Made by a program: the position numbers and the translations under genes
Notes under the pieces: model-generated
Seen by the model: the letters and a program-made list of their open reading frames with translations, nothing else
What the model was told of the DNA's origin: nothing
Database searches by the model: none
In this document: piece after piece, positions 27,105 to 36,143 of the stretch
Layout: every line of letters begins with the position of its first letter
Numbering within the stretch: the stretch's first letter is position 1
Source: Corallococcus coralloides DSM 2259
GTDB taxonomy: Bacteria > Myxococcota > Myxococcia > Myxococcales > Myxococcaceae
DNA length: 64,000 nucleotides
NCBI RefSeq assembly: GCF_000255295.1
Contig: NC_017030.1
Coordinates: 4,898,001-4,962,000 of the forward strand
Direction of reading: 5' to 3'

Positions 27105-30100
27105 TTACGGCGTGTTGCTCACCACGAGGGGGCCGCGCACGAAGCCGTTGTTGTCCTTGCGCAGCTCGGGGTCGTACAGCTTCGCGGAGGCCCCCAGGTA
27201 GAGGGCCGCGCCCGGCTGGGCCGCCTGCGGCGGGACGGCGTTGACGAAGCCCTCCACCGAGACGCACTCACCGGCGTCCAGATGAGGCACCTGCACCGAG
27301 CCCAGTCGCGCCAGGGTGGGAGACTCGACGGGCTCCCCCTGGACGGCGGACGCCGGCAGCGTGGCCACCGTGGAGAGCAGCAGGTCCACCGCGTGGGGAG
27401 GCGCGGGCGTCGTGCCCTGGTTGCAGACGGTGACGGGCACCTGCATCAGCGCCCACGGCTGGACCTGGTCCGGCCCACCCATGGCGGTGATGACGACGTC
27501 CGGGGCGAACCCCACGCCGATGCGCGGACCGACGAACGTGTTGTTGTCCTCACGCACCTCCGGCACCTGCTGCATGCGATCCACGCTGGCGCCCAGGAAG
27601 AACGTCTGCGTGCCCGGGAACCCGAATCCAGGGGCGAACGCGCTCACCGTCGACGTGACGCAGGCGCGCGCCGCCACGGGCGGAAGGGTGGCCTCCCCCA
27701 TGAACTCCTCGGGCGGGACGGGCGCGTTCGGGGACGGCTGCGGCAGCGAGGGCTTCGTCAGCAGGTGCAGGGTCACGCGGGGGCCGGACACGGCCTGGGC
27801 GCCCAGGTTGCAGACGGTGACGCCCAGGTCGACCGGACCGGGCAGCGTGTTGATGGGGCCCGTCAGCGACGTGATGATCAGGTCCGGCCCGGTGCCCACG
27901 CCCATCCGCCGCCCCGGGGACACGTTGTTGTCCCGGCGCAGCTCCAGCTGGCCCTGGAACGGATCCACGACGGCGCTCAGGTACAGCGGCGCGTCCACGG
28001 GCGCATTCCACGGCCGGTCCGCGTGCAGCGTCACCGGCACGTCCTGGCACTGGCCGGCGGGGATCGACGGAGCGTTCGTCATGCCCGCCATGGACTGGCT
28101 CAGCGAGGGGAACGGTGTGCCCGGCGCGGGCATCGTCACGTTCGCCTCCGTGGACACCACGAACATCAGCGGGACGATGCTCGAGCCCTCCGTGCCCTCG
28201 TTGCAGAGGCGCGCGGTGGCGGTGAACGGCTCCATCGGCGCGACGGTGTCCGGGAACGTCAGCCCGGTGACCACCAGATCCGGCGCCTCGCCCACGCCCA
28301 TCAGGCCCGCGACGAACGTGTTGTTGTCCTCGCGCAGCTCCGTCAGGGTCGCCCCCGGGTCGACGACGGCGCCCAGGTACAGCGGCCGCAGCGGCGTGGC
28401 CTGCGCCGGCAGTGTCGCCGGTCCGGTGAGGCTCTGCGTGACGCAGGCCCCTTCACCCAGCGACGGCACGCCCACCGTACCCACGAGCGCCACGGTGGCG
28501 TCGAGCGACGGCTGCGCCATGGGCGCCGGCAGGGTGGTGCCCGTGCCCAGGTAGACGGCCACCTGCGACGTTCCGGGCGACGGCTGCGTGCCCACGTTGC
28601 AGACGCGCACGCTGCTGGTGAACGGCGCGTGGGGCCGCGCGCTGGCGGGACCCTGGAGCTCGGTGACGACGAGGTCCGGCCCGTTGCCCACGCCCACGGG
28701 ACCCACGGCGAAGCCGTTGTTGTCCGTGCGCTGATCCGACGGGCCCTCCACCACCGCGCTCAGGTTCAGCGTGGAGGACAGGGGCAGGGCCCCCAGCTCC
28801 ATGGGGCGCAGGGCATGGAACGTCCCGCTCTGCGTGGTGCACTGGCCCGGCGTCAGCGCCGTGTTGATGGCGGACCGGCCCTGGAACATGTACCCGGGGA
28901 CGGGACGCATGAGATCCGCGGGGTCCACCGCGGGCAGCGCCGCGTCCGCGGAGAGGTACAGCGCCACCCCGGTGGAGGACGAGGGGCTGAGGCCCACGTT
29001 GCAGACCGTGTAGCTCGCCGTGAAGGGCTGGCCGTCGCGCAGGTTCGCGGGCGCCTTCACGTCCGTGATGACGAGGTCCGCGTCGAAGCCCAAACCCACC
29101 CGGCCCTGGGTGAGGACGTTGTTGTCCTCCCGCAGCTCCGTCTGGGTCCGGTTGAAGTCGATGACCGCGCCCAGGGACAGGGGCTGGCGCGGCCGGGCGT
29201 CCTGGGGCTGGTGGGCCATGGCGTCCACCGTCAGCGTCTTGCACTGGCCCGCGGGCAGGGCCTGCACGTCCGCGCTCCCCACGGGGACCTGGGTCCGCGA
29301 GTCGAACGGCTCGGGGGGCGCCGGGAAGACCACCGCGTCTTGCGTGGAGAGGGCCAGCCGCAGCCGGGCGGGGCTGCCCAGGTCCGCGGTGCCCACGTTG
29401 CAGACCGTCGCCTCGACGGGGAAGTGCGTCCCCGGCGCGACGTTGGCCGCCGCCTTCAGCGACCGGACCACCAGGTCCGGGCCGTTGCCGAACCCCACCA
29501 GTCCCTTCACGAAGGTGTTGTTGTTGTCCACCCGCAGCTCGGGGACGAAGCGCGGCTCCTCCACGCGCGCGCCCAGGTACAGCGGCGTGTTCGGCTGCCA
29601 GGAGGTGGGCGCGATCCCGTAGCCCTGCGCGGACAGCGTGACGCACCGTCCGGCGTCGAGCCCCCCTGCATCGAAGTACGCGGCGGTGAGGGCGGTCGCC
29701 GGGTCGGGGGTGTGCCCCGTCGGCGGCAGCGAGGGCAGCGTGGACAGGAGCACGTCCGCGCGCACCTCCGGCGCCCGGTCGAAGCCCACGTTGCACACCG
29801 TCACGGACAAAGGACCCATGGGGCCCTCCTGGAAGGTGGCGGGGCCCGTCACGTCGGTGACCACCAGGTCGGGTCCGTGACCCACGCCCATCCGTCCCGC
29901 GACGCGCGTGTTGTTGTCCTCGCGCAGCTCCGGGGTGGACACGGAAGGGTCCACGATGGCGCCCACGTACAGCGGCTGCGTGGGCGAGAGGGCGTCGGGA
30001 GGAAGCTGCGCGGACGCCTGGGTGCGGACCAGCACGCAGCGGCCCGCGTCGAGCGTCGGCACCAGCGCCTGGCCCACGCGCGCCTGGGTGGGCGGGATGG

Positions 30101-30809
30101 GGCCGGAGGCTGGCGCGTCCAGGGTGGCCTGCGTGGAGATGACGACCGCCGCCTCCGTCGGAGACGAGGGGACCGTCCCCGTGTTGCAGACGCGCACGTC
30201 CGCGAGGAAGGACGCGCCGGGCCGCACGTCGGGCGGCGTCTTCACCTCGGTGACCACGAGGTCCGGCGCTTGTCCCACGCCCATCAGGCCGCGGACGAAG
30301 CCGTTGTTCGTCTCATCCACCTCCGTCACGGACTGCCACGTGTCGATGCGGGCGCCCAGGTAGAAGGCGCCGGGGAGCGCTCCTGCCATGGGGGGGATCG
30401 CATGGGCGTTCACGGTGTGCGTGACGCACTGCTGGGGGGGCACCATCCCCACGTCCAGCTCGGCCACCGTCATCTGCTCAGGCGAGGGTGGTGCGCCAGG
30501 CGATGGCGCCTGTTGCGTGGGCGTGGTGGACAGGTACACCTGCAGCAGGTTGGGTCCCTGCTGGGGATACGCAGGCTGGGTGCCCGTGTTGCAGACCTTC
30601 GCGGTGACGGTGAAGGACTCTCCCGGGCGGGCGGCGTCGGGCGCGCGCAGCTCGGTGATGAGCAGATCCGCGCCCTGCTGAAGGGCGGAACCCTGACTGT
30701 GGATGACAGCGGCGCCGGACGACGCGCCTTCACTTCCGCAGCCGGTAACGACGAGCGTGCCTGCGACGAGCAGACACGCGTGCCTCCATGTCGGCATGAG
30801 CCGTGACAT
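27105..30809 (-). CDS. Giant CARDB-repeat lipoprotein B (9 repeats)
   Basis: 1234 aa, surface lipoprotein paralogous to its downstream neighbour. Start at ATG 30809 with AGGAG upstream; lipobox VVTGC followed by CGSEGASS, the same mature N-terminus as in protein A. It has nine CARDB-like repeats of about 130 residues with the same DLVVTE...VCN...QC...LREDNN pattern. Repeats 1-9 align in order with repeats 1-9 of protein A. The C-terminus stops at VSNTP, exactly where protein A continues with VGNAP into its tenth repeat. Probably an adhesin-like fibre; ligand unknown. Gene, leader and terminator all appear duplicated with gene A. Confidence 0.92.
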   Translation of the reverse strand: MSRLMPTWRHACLLVAGTLVVTGCGSEGASSGAAVIHSQGSALQQGADLLITELRAPDAARPGESFTVTAKVCNTGTQPAYPQQGPNLLQVYLSTTPTQQAPSPGAPPSPEQMTVAELDVGMVPPQQCVTHTVNAHAIPPMAGALPGAFYLGARIDTWQSVTEVDETNNGFVRGLMGVGQAPDLVVTEVKTPPDVRPGASFLADVRVCNTGTVPSSPTEAAVVISTQATLDAPASGPIPPTQARVGQALVPTLDAGRCVLVRTQASAQLPPDALSPTQPLYVGAIVDPSVSTPELREDNNTRVAGRMGVGHGPDLVVTDVTGPATFQEGPMGPLSVTVCNVGFDRAPEVRADVLLSTLPSLPPTGHTPDPATALTAAYFDAGGLDAGRCVTLSAQGYGIAPTSWQPNTPLYLGARVEEPRFVPELRVDNNNTFVKGLVGFGNGPDLVVRSLKAAANVAPGTHFPVEATVCNVGTADLGSPARLRLALSTQDAVVFPAPPEPFDSRTQVPVGSADVQALPAGQCKTLTVDAMAHQPQDARPRQPLSLGAVIDFNRTQTELREDNNVLTQGRVGLGFDADLVITDVKAPANLRDGQPFTASYTVCNVGLSPSSSTGVALYLSADAALPAVDPADLMRPVPGYMFQGRSAINTALTPGQCTTQSGTFHALRPMELGALPLSSTLNLSAVVEGPSDQRTDNNGFAVGPVGVGNGPDLVVTELQGPASARPHAPFTSSVRVCNVGTQPSPGTSQVAVYLGTGTTLPAPMAQPSLDATVALVGTVGVPSLGEGACVTQSLTGPATLPAQATPLRPLYLGAVVDPGATLTELREDNNTFVAGLMGVGEAPDLVVTGLTFPDTVAPMEPFTATARLCNEGTEGSSIVPLMFVVSTEANVTMPAPGTPFPSLSQSMAGMTNAPSIPAGQCQDVPVTLHADRPWNAPVDAPLYLSAVVDPFQGQLELRRDNNVSPGRRMGVGTGPDLIITSLTGPINTLPGPVDLGVTVCNLGAQAVSGPRVTLHLLTKPSLPQPSPNAPVPPEEFMGEATLPPVAARACVTSTVSAFAPGFGFPGTQTFFLGASVDRMQQVPEVREDNNTFVGPRIGVGFAPDVVITAMGGPDQVQPWALMQVPVTVCNQGTTPAPPHAVDLLLSTVATLPASAVQGEPVESPTLARLGSVQVPHLDAGECVSVEGFVNAVPPQAAQPGAALYLGASAKLYDPELRKDNNGFVRGPLVVSNTP

Positions 30810-30932
30810 GTGCTTCTCCTGATGGATGTGAGGATTCAACGTCCCTCGTGCGCTGGCCGCCGGGCCCGGTTCAACGTCGCGGGGACATCCAAAGGACTCC
30901 CTCAACGGCGCGAAGCCGATGAAATTCAAACC
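30810..30932 (-). promoter_or_regulatory. Upstream region of CARDB gene B, homologous to that of gene A
   Basis: Homologous to 26896-27008 in block order and spacing (GGTTTGAA at about 116 bases before the start here and about 106 in gene A). It probably carries the promoter. Confidence 0.5.
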
Positions 30933-30962
30933 ATTCACGAAGATTCTCGCCGGAAAAGACAA

Positions 30963-30998
30963 TCGCCGGCCGGAGGCGTGGAGGCCCCCGGTCGGCGA
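30963..30998 (-). terminator. Terminator after the ABC-F gene
   Basis: TCGCCGGCCGG pairs with CCGGTCGGCGA (11 bp, one G-T pair) around a 14-base loop. On the minus strand it is followed by ATTGTCTTTT. Confidence 0.75.
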
Positions 30999-31091
30999 AT
31001 TCCATCTCAAGCGATAGGAAATCCCTCTCGAAGAAATCCCTCTACCGCGCCTGGCCGATGGGCGTGGCCGTCTTCCAGCCAGAGCCTGTCT

Positions 31092-32597
31092 TCACTCCAC
31101 CTCCACACGACCGTTCGCCACGAGCCACCGCGTGCGGGTGCAGGAGCGGGCGAAGGGCGCGTCGTGGGTGACGAGCAGCAGCGCGCCCGGGTAGTCGTGC
31201 AGCGCCGCCTCCAGCCGTTCGATGGACGGCAGGTCCAGGTGGTTGGTGGGCTCGTCCAGCACCAGGGCCCAGGCGTGCTGGCCCAGGCCTCGCGCGATGG
31301 CCAGCTTGCGCGCCTCGCCGGGCGACGGCTGTTCGGACGCGAGCAGCCGGTGCGGATCCACCCCCAGCGCGGCCACCAGGGACATCACCCGGCCGCGCTC
31401 CTCCGGGGGCAGCGCTCGCACCGCGTCGAGCAGGGCGCGCGTCTCCTCCGCGCCCAGGTCCTGGGGCAGGTACAGGAGCTTCTCGCGAGGCACGCGCGAC
31501 TGCTCCAGCAGGGCCTTCAGGAGCGTCGTCTTGCCGGCGCCGTTGGGCCCCTCGATGCGGATGCGCGCCTCGCGATCCACGTCCAGGCGCGTGGGGCCCA
31601 GCACCTCCACGTCGCCGGCCTTCAGGCCCGGTGTGTCGAAGGTGAAGAGCCACGGGTTGGGCGAGCGCACGTAGTCCACGAACACGGAGCGGCCCACCGT
31701 CTTGTCCACGGTGAAGGTGCCCACCGCGGCCTCGGCGCGCTCCAATTCGCGGCGCTTCACGGTGACCTGGTGGCCCAGGCGGGACTCGGCCCAGCTCGCC
31801 AGCGTGGAAGGGCCCAGGCCGCGCGCGTCGCTGTCGTACTTGTTGCGCATCCGCCGCGACGTGCTGCGCGACAGGGTGGCGCCCTGGTGCTCGCGCCGGG
31901 CGTTGTCCAACAGCTGCGCGGCCCGGTCCCGCTCCGCCTTGGACTGCTGGTGGGAGGCGATCTCCGCCTCGCGCTCCGCCTCCCAGTGGCCCTTCGCGGC
32001 GGAGTAGGCGCCCGGGTACAGGTGCGCCTCGCCGCCGTGCACGCGCAGCGTGGCCTGGGTGAGCGTCTCCAGCAGCTCGCGGTCATGGGACACGACGACG
32101 CCCACGCCCCGGAAGCGGCGCAGCGCGGCCACCAGCCACGCTCTCGCCTCCGCGTCCAGGTGGTTGGTGGGTTCATCCAGCAGCAGCACGTCCGGCTCGC
32201 GGGCGAGCGCCGCGCCCACCTGCCAGCGCTTGCGCTCTCCCGGAGACAGCGTGGGCCAGCGCTCCAGCGCGGTGACGTCCAGGCCCAGCTGCCCCTGGAG
32301 CCTGCGCGCCAGCGCGTCCCAGGCGTCCGCGAAGGCGGTGATGTCGGGCGTGAGCTCCTCCACGCCCTGCGGACACAGACACACGAGTGGCGAGTCCGGC
32401 TCGAACTGGAGCTGCCCGGACGTGGGCTTCAGCTCCCCGGACAACAGGCGCAGCAGGGTGGACTTGCCGGCGCCGTTGGGGCCGACGAGGCCCGTCCAGC
32501 CGGAGGCGAGGTGGAACTCCACGTCGGTGAGGACGGGGATGGCATCGGTGAACGAAAAGCAGACGCGGTGCGCGCGCACGGAGGAGGACGAGGGCAT
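31092..32597 (-). CDS. ABC-F family ATPase (duplicated ABC domains, no membrane part)
   Basis: 501 aa with two ABC cassettes. The first has Walker A GPNGAGKST (Lys45), signature LSPGERKRWQ and Walker B LLLDEPTNHLD; the second has GPNGAGKTT, signature PSPGEARKLA and LVLDEPTNHLD. The linker between them is charged, as in ABC-F proteins, which bind the ribosomal E site and act in translation control or antibiotic protection. No transmembrane segments are present. It lacks the arm and C-terminal extensions of EttA/Uup length variants as far as I can judge. It may protect against an antibiotic, but nothing nearby identifies one. ATG 32597 is preceded by AGGAG at a long spacing. Confidence 0.9.
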   Translation of the reverse strand: MPSSSSVRAHRVCFSFTDAIPVLTDVEFHLASGWTGLVGPNGAGKSTLLRLLSGELKPTSGQLQFEPDSPLVCLCPQGVEELTPDITAFADAWDALARRLQGQLGLDVTALERWPTLSPGERKRWQVGAALAREPDVLLLDEPTNHLDAEARAWLVAALRRFRGVGVVVSHDRELLETLTQATLRVHGGEAHLYPGAYSAAKGHWEAEREAEIASHQQSKAERDRAAQLLDNARREHQGATLSRSTSRRMRNKYDSDARGLGPSTLASWAESRLGHQVTVKRRELERAEAAVGTFTVDKTVGRSVFVDYVRSPNPWLFTFDTPGLKAGDVEVLGPTRLDVDREARIRIEGPNGAGKTTLLKALLEQSRVPREKLLYLPQDLGAEETRALLDAVRALPPEERGRVMSLVAALGVDPHRLLASEQPSPGEARKLAIARGLGQHAWALVLDEPTNHLDLPSIERLEAALHDYPGALLLVTHDAPFARSCTRTRWLVANGRVEVE

Positions 32598-32829
32598 GTT
32601 GAAGCGACTCCTGAAACCGGAAGCCAGCGCACACGTCCGTCAGGACGCGCGGCGGCGGGGTACAGCTGGGGACCGGGGTTTCAGGCGAACAGCTTCAAGG
32701 GTCTGCGAACCTCGTTCAGGGGAAGACCTCTGACATCTCCCCACGTGGACAGCCGACAGCCGGTGCTTCTCAGGTGCAGCATGCGGCACGGCCCGGGCGG
32801 ATGACAAGGCCGGGCGGATGCCGTGACAC

Positions 32830-32857
32830 GGGCACCGACGGGGAAACGTCGGTGCCC
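32830..32857 (-). terminator. Hairpin after the SPFH gene
   Basis: Perfect 11-bp stem GGGCACCGACG/CGTCGGTGCCC with a 6-base loop, 17 bases past the stop. No U-tract. Confidence 0.7.
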
Positions 32858-32874
32858 TGACAACGATTCCCGCG

Positions 32875-33960
32875 CTACTCGTCCGACGGCGGCTGCACCC
32901 GGCGCGTGGCCGGGAGGGTGGCGCTGGCGGCCGCGTTGCGGGCCAGGGCCTGGGCGCTCAGCGCGGCGGCCGACGGAGCGGGCGCGCGCAGCTGGGGCTG
33001 GGGCGCGGCGGCCGGGGCGTCGTCCTTGGCGAACACCTCCTTCAGCGTGGCGATGGAGCCCAGCGCGGCGGTGGCCTCGTAGGGGACGAACATCTTGTTG
33101 TCGCCCTTGCCCAGCTCCTGGAGCGTCTCCAGGTAGCGCAGCGCGAGCACCTCCGGCGTGGCCCGGCCGGTGTGGATGGCCTCGAAGGTGAGGCGGGTGG
33201 CCTCGGCCTTGCCCTCGGCCTCCAGCATCACGGCGCGCTTGTGGCCCTCCGCGCGGGCGATCTCCGCGTCGCGCTCGGCCTCCGCGCGCAGGATGCGGGA
33301 GATCTTCTCGCCTTCGGCCTGGAGGATGGCGGCGGCCTTGTCACCCTCGGCCTTGGTGACCTCCGCGCGGCGCTCGCGCTCGGCGGTCATCTGCTTGGCC
33401 ATGGCGGACTTGATGGCCTGGGGCGGTTCAATCTCGCGCAGCTCCACGCGCGTCACCTTCACGCCCCACTTCTCCGTGGCCTCGTCCAGCACCATGCGCA
33501 GCTTGGTGTTGACCGTCTCGCGGCTGGTCAGCGTCTGATCCAACGTGAGGCCGCCCATGACGTTGCGCAGGTTCGTCATGGTGAGCTGCTCGATGGCGAG
33601 CGCCAGGTTCTCCACCTGGTAGAGCGCCCGGCCGGGATCGACGATCTGGTAGTAGATGACCGAGCCCACCTCCATGTTGACGTTGTCATGGGTGATGACC
33701 TGGACGGTCTCGAAGCCCATGACCTGCTCGCGCAGATCCACCAGGGTGTTGCGCGTGAAGCGGTTGCCGGCGCGCATCTCCATGGCGCGCGGGCTGTCCA
33801 TGAAGGGGATGAGGATGTTGAGGCCGCTGGAGGCCACGCGGTGGAACTTCCCCAGCCGCTCCACGACCATCACCTTGGCCTGGGGAACGATGCGCACACC
33901 GGTGACGATCCCGAACACGACGGCGGCGGCCGCGACGAGCAGAACAATGGTCAGTCCCAT
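32875..33960 (-). CDS. SPFH/stomatin-prohibitin family membrane protein
   Basis: 361 aa. An N-terminal transmembrane helix (GLTIVLLVAAAAVVFGIV) is followed by an SPFH domain (VPQAKVMVVERLGKF through ATEKWGVKVTRVELREI) and a long Glu/Ala coiled coil (about 190-270). This is the QmcA/slipin type, which forms membrane microdomain scaffolds. The start overlaps the stop of the NfeD gene by 10 bases and has AAGGAG upstream, giving the SPFH-NfeD pair found in many bacteria, where the two proteins form one complex. The C-terminal Ala/Pro-rich tail is variable. Confidence 0.93.
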   Translation of the reverse strand: MGLTIVLLVAAAAVVFGIVTGVRIVPQAKVMVVERLGKFHRVASSGLNILIPFMDSPRAMEMRAGNRFTRNTLVDLREQVMGFETVQVITHDNVNMEVGSVIYYQIVDPGRALYQVENLALAIEQLTMTNLRNVMGGLTLDQTLTSRETVNTKLRMVLDEATEKWGVKVTRVELREIEPPQAIKSAMAKQMTAERERRAEVTKAEGDKAAAILQAEGEKISRILRAEAERDAEIARAEGHKRAVMLEAEGKAEATRLTFEAIHTGRATPEVLALRYLETLQELGKGDNKMFVPYEATAALGSIATLKEVFAKDDAPAAAPQPQLRAPAPSAAALSAQALARNAAASATLPATRRVQPPSDE

Positions 33961-34448
33961 CCTGCGTTCTCCTTCTTCTGCCGCGCTGGTTGCAGCGCGA
34001 CTTCGTGGGACGCCGACGGGCGTCGCACCCACAACTTGAGGCCTTCGATCTGCTCCACGGTGACGCGCTCGCCCTCGGGCAGGGGCCCGGACAGGGAGCG
34101 CGCCATCCACAGCTCTCCGTTGATGCGCACGGTGCCCCCGTGCCCGTCCGCCAGCGCCTCCGTCACCACGGCCTCCTGGCCCAGCATCGCCTCCACGCCC
34201 GTCTTCAAGTGCACGGCGTCCCGCATGAAAACGTTCTTGAAGATGGTGCGGGACGCGCCGAAGAGGACGGCGGACACCAGGGTGAAGACGAAGAGCTGGC
34301 TGTTGAGGCCCAGGCCCGCCCCGGCCATCAGGGAGGCCATCAGCGCCCCCACGGCGAGCCAGAGCGTCACGAAGCCGGAGAGCTTGATCTCCAGCGCGCC
34401 CAGGACGATGGCGGCGATCAGCCAGAGCTGCCAGGCGGTGGTGTCCAT
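33951..34448 (-). CDS. NfeD-like membrane protein (short form)
   Basis: 165 aa from ATG 34448 (MDTTAWQLW). Three hydrophobic helices (WLIAAIVLGALEI, LWLAVGALMASLMAG, LFVFTLVSAVLFG) precede a C-terminal OB-fold-like domain (MLGQEAVVTEAL to GLKLWVRR). It has no N-terminal serine protease domain, so it is the short NfeD1b class. It overlaps the SPFH gene, its partner in the operon. NfeD proteins are thought to assist SPFH oligomers in membrane quality control. Confidence 0.88.
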   Translation of the reverse strand: MDTTAWQLWLIAAIVLGALEIKLSGFVTLWLAVGALMASLMAGAGLGLNSQLFVFTLVSAVLFGASRTIFKNVFMRDAVHLKTGVEAMLGQEAVVTEALADGHGGTVRINGELWMARSLSGPLPEGERVTVEQIEGLKLWVRRPSASHEVALQPARQKKENAGWD

Positions 34449-34574
34449 GGGGTCCTTGTTTGGCAGCGGCTTTGGCCCCCTGTCAAACCGGGCAGCCAGG
34501 CATCCGGAATCAATCAAAACGGAGGGTGGGTTCCGGGCAAGGACCTAAGGGGGTCCAAGCCGGGGGAAAAGCAG

Positions 34575-35420
34575 ATGCCATACCTGTCCATCCGTGGTGC
34601 ACGACTGTACTACGAGGACACAGGGGGAAGCGGGGAGCCGGTGCTTTTCAGCCACGGGCTGCTCTGGGACTCCCGTCTGTTCCACCGGCAGGTGGAGGCC
34701 CTGCGGGGCCACTACCGCTGCATCGTGTACGACCACCGGGGCCAGGGGCTGAGCGAGCCCCCGCCTGGCGACTCGGTCATCGACCTGCGCACCGTTTACG
34801 AGGACGCGGTGGCCGTCATCCAGGCGTTGGGGCTGGCGCCGTGTCACTTCGTGGGCCAGTCCATGGGCGGCTTCGTGGGCCTGAGGCTGGCCGCGAGGCA
34901 CCCGGAGCTCCTGCGCTCGCTGGCGCTGCTGGACTCTTCCGCCGCGGCGGAGCTGCCGCTGACGCTGGCGCGCTATCGGGTGCTGACGACGCTCACGCAC
35001 TGGCTGGGCCTGAGGCCGGTGGTGGACCGGATCATGTCGCTCTACTTCGGGCGCACGTTCATGCGGGACCCGGAGCGGGCCGCGGAGCGGGCGTTGTTGC
35101 GCCGGCAGCTGGTGGCGAACCCGCGCGCGGTGTGGCGCGCGATGCAGGGCGTCATCCACCGCCGCAGCGTGGAGGGGGAGCTGCACCGCATCCAGACGCC
35201 AACGCTGGTGCTGGTGGGGGACGAGGACGCGGTGACGGTGCCGGAGGTGGCGGAGCGGCTGCACCAGCGCATCCGGGGCGCGCGGCTCAGGCGGCTGAGC
35301 TGCGGCGGGCACATGTGCATCCTGGAGCAACCCCAGGCGGTCAACGTCGCGCTGGGAGACTTCCTGGAGGAGGTGGAGCGCACCTCGCTCCAGGAAGAGG
35401 TGCTGGCGGCGGTGAACTAG
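34575..35420 (+). CDS. Alpha/beta-hydrolase
   Basis: 281 aa. Nucleophile Ser96 in VGQSMGG, acid near Asp216-Asp218 (VGDEDAV) and His246 (CGGHMC) form the triad; the oxyanion HGLLWD motif is at 27-32. Similar enzymes hydrolyse esters, lactones or haloalkanes, and no narrower call is possible. No signal peptide, so it acts in the cytoplasm. The stop overlaps, tail to tail by four bases, the stop of the first small cysteine-rich protein gene. The ribosome site (GGGGGAAAAGC) is weak. Confidence 0.9.
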   Translation: MPYLSIRGARLYYEDTGGSGEPVLFSHGLLWDSRLFHRQVEALRGHYRCIVYDHRGQGLSEPPPGDSVIDLRTVYEDAVAVIQALGLAPCHFVGQSMGGFVGLRLAARHPELLRSLALLDSSAAAELPLTLARYRVLTTLTHWLGLRPVVDRIMSLYFGRTFMRDPERAAERALLRRQLVANPRAVWRAMQGVIHRRSVEGELHRIQTPTLVLVGDEDAVTVPEVAERLHQRIRGARLRRLSCGGHMCILEQPQAVNVALGDFLEEVERTSLQEEVLAAVN

Positions 35421-35689
35421 CCCCGGGCCTCGGGCTCGCGGCAGACAGCCTCCGACGCCTCGTCGGTGTCCGCGGGCTGCACGGAGGCCTGCGGCTCGGA
35501 CGGGGCGACCGACGGGATGCAGATGCCGTACTCGCCACACGTGATGATGTGGCCGGCATCCAGACAGGCCTCGGTGCACCGCACCCGCTCACAGTAGTCG
35601 TTGGTGCAATCCGGCGGCCGGGCGCTGGCGGTCAACGGTGCGAGGAGGAGGGCAGGAACCAGGAGCAGGGAGCGGCGGAGCAGCGTCAT
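35417..35689 (-). CDS. Small secreted seven-cysteine protein 1
   Basis: 90 aa: signal peptide (MTLLRRSLLLVPALLLAPLTASA) then a mature part with seven cysteines spaced C-x4-C-x4-C-x3-C-x8-C-x5-C and a last one in AVCREP. A CGEYGIC loop and a SEPQAS/QPA linker recur in the two next genes. I recognise no family. The start ATG 35689 has GAGGTG upstream. Six cysteines could make three disulfides; the seventh, near the C-terminus, would be free to form a dimer (inference). The gene faces the alpha/beta-hydrolase gene and overlaps its stop by three to four bases. Confidence 0.8.
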   Translation of the reverse strand: MTLLRRSLLLVPALLLAPLTASARPPDCTNDYCERVRCTEACLDAGHIITCGEYGICIPSVAPSEPQASVQPADTDEASEAVCREPEARG

Positions 35690-35942
35690 GAGGCACCTCG
35701 GGGTGGAGTGGCACCACTGCGGCTGAAGGCTGTCGACGAGACGAAGACAGCCCGGCGCATGCTCGCCCGGAACCCGATGACGGATCAAACCCCTGTTCCT
35801 GAAGTCGGTGAGGACACCGATCCAGGAACAGGGACCTCAACGGCTCTCAGCCCTGGGCTTGATCAGCGGGAGTGCGGCAGACAGCTTCCGCGTCGTCGGC
35901 CTGGGCGGGCGCGGGCTGCACGGAGGACTGCGGCTCGGACGG
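35681..35942. repeat. Direct repeat copy 1 (454-bp period) in the cysteine-rich gene array
   Basis: The start of gene 1, its leader, the terminator of gene 2 and the 3' end of gene 2 are repeated at 36135-36398. Long exact blocks are shared, for example from TGGCACCACTGCGGCTGAAG through the CGACGAGACGAAGACAGCCC stretch. Confidence 0.9.
35791..35833 (-). terminator. Terminator of cysteine-rich gene 2
   Basis: CCCTGTTCCTG pairs perfectly with CAGGAACAGGG, with an inner CGGT/ACCG. The copy after gene 3 keeps the pairing although the sequence differs. Confidence 0.85.
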
Positions 35943-36143
35943 CTGCGCCACCAGGCCGTCGCAGAGGCCTGCCTCTCCACACGTGATGAAGGTTCTGTCG
36001 AAGTCCCAGCACACGGTGTCGCACGTCGTCTGGGAGGTGCACTTGTAGTCACAGTACGGAGGATAGGGAGCCGCAGCGCTGGCGGACAACGGCGCGAGGA
36101 GCAGGGCGGGGACCAGGAGCAGGGAGCGGGGAAGCAGCGTCAT
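35847..36143 (-). CDS. Small secreted seven-cysteine protein 2
   Basis: 98 aa. The signal peptide (MTLLPRSLLLVPALLLAPLSASA) is almost that of protein 1, while the C-terminal third (AQADDAEAVCRTPADQAQG) is that of protein 3. The cysteine pattern is C-x3-C-x5-C-x3-C-x9-C-x5-C plus the late AVCR. This mosaic suggests unequal crossing-over or gene conversion among the three genes. It shares the leader block with gene 1 and is followed by its own hairpin at 35791-35833. Function unknown; exported to the periplasm or outside. Confidence 0.8.
   Translation of the reverse strand: MTLLPRSLLLVPALLLAPLSASAAAPYPPYCDYKCTSQTTCDTVCWDFDRTFITCGEAGLCDGLVAQPSEPQSSVQPAPAQADDAEAVCRTPADQAQG

Noticed and set aside
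27099-30806. 1235-codon plus-strand open frame opposite CARDB gene B
   Set aside because: Same reasoning as for gene A.
32598-32874. Small gene in the gap between the ABC-F and SPFH genes
   Set aside because: Only the SPFH terminator and a short GGCCGGGCGGATG direct repeat are visible; no frame has a start with a ribosome site.
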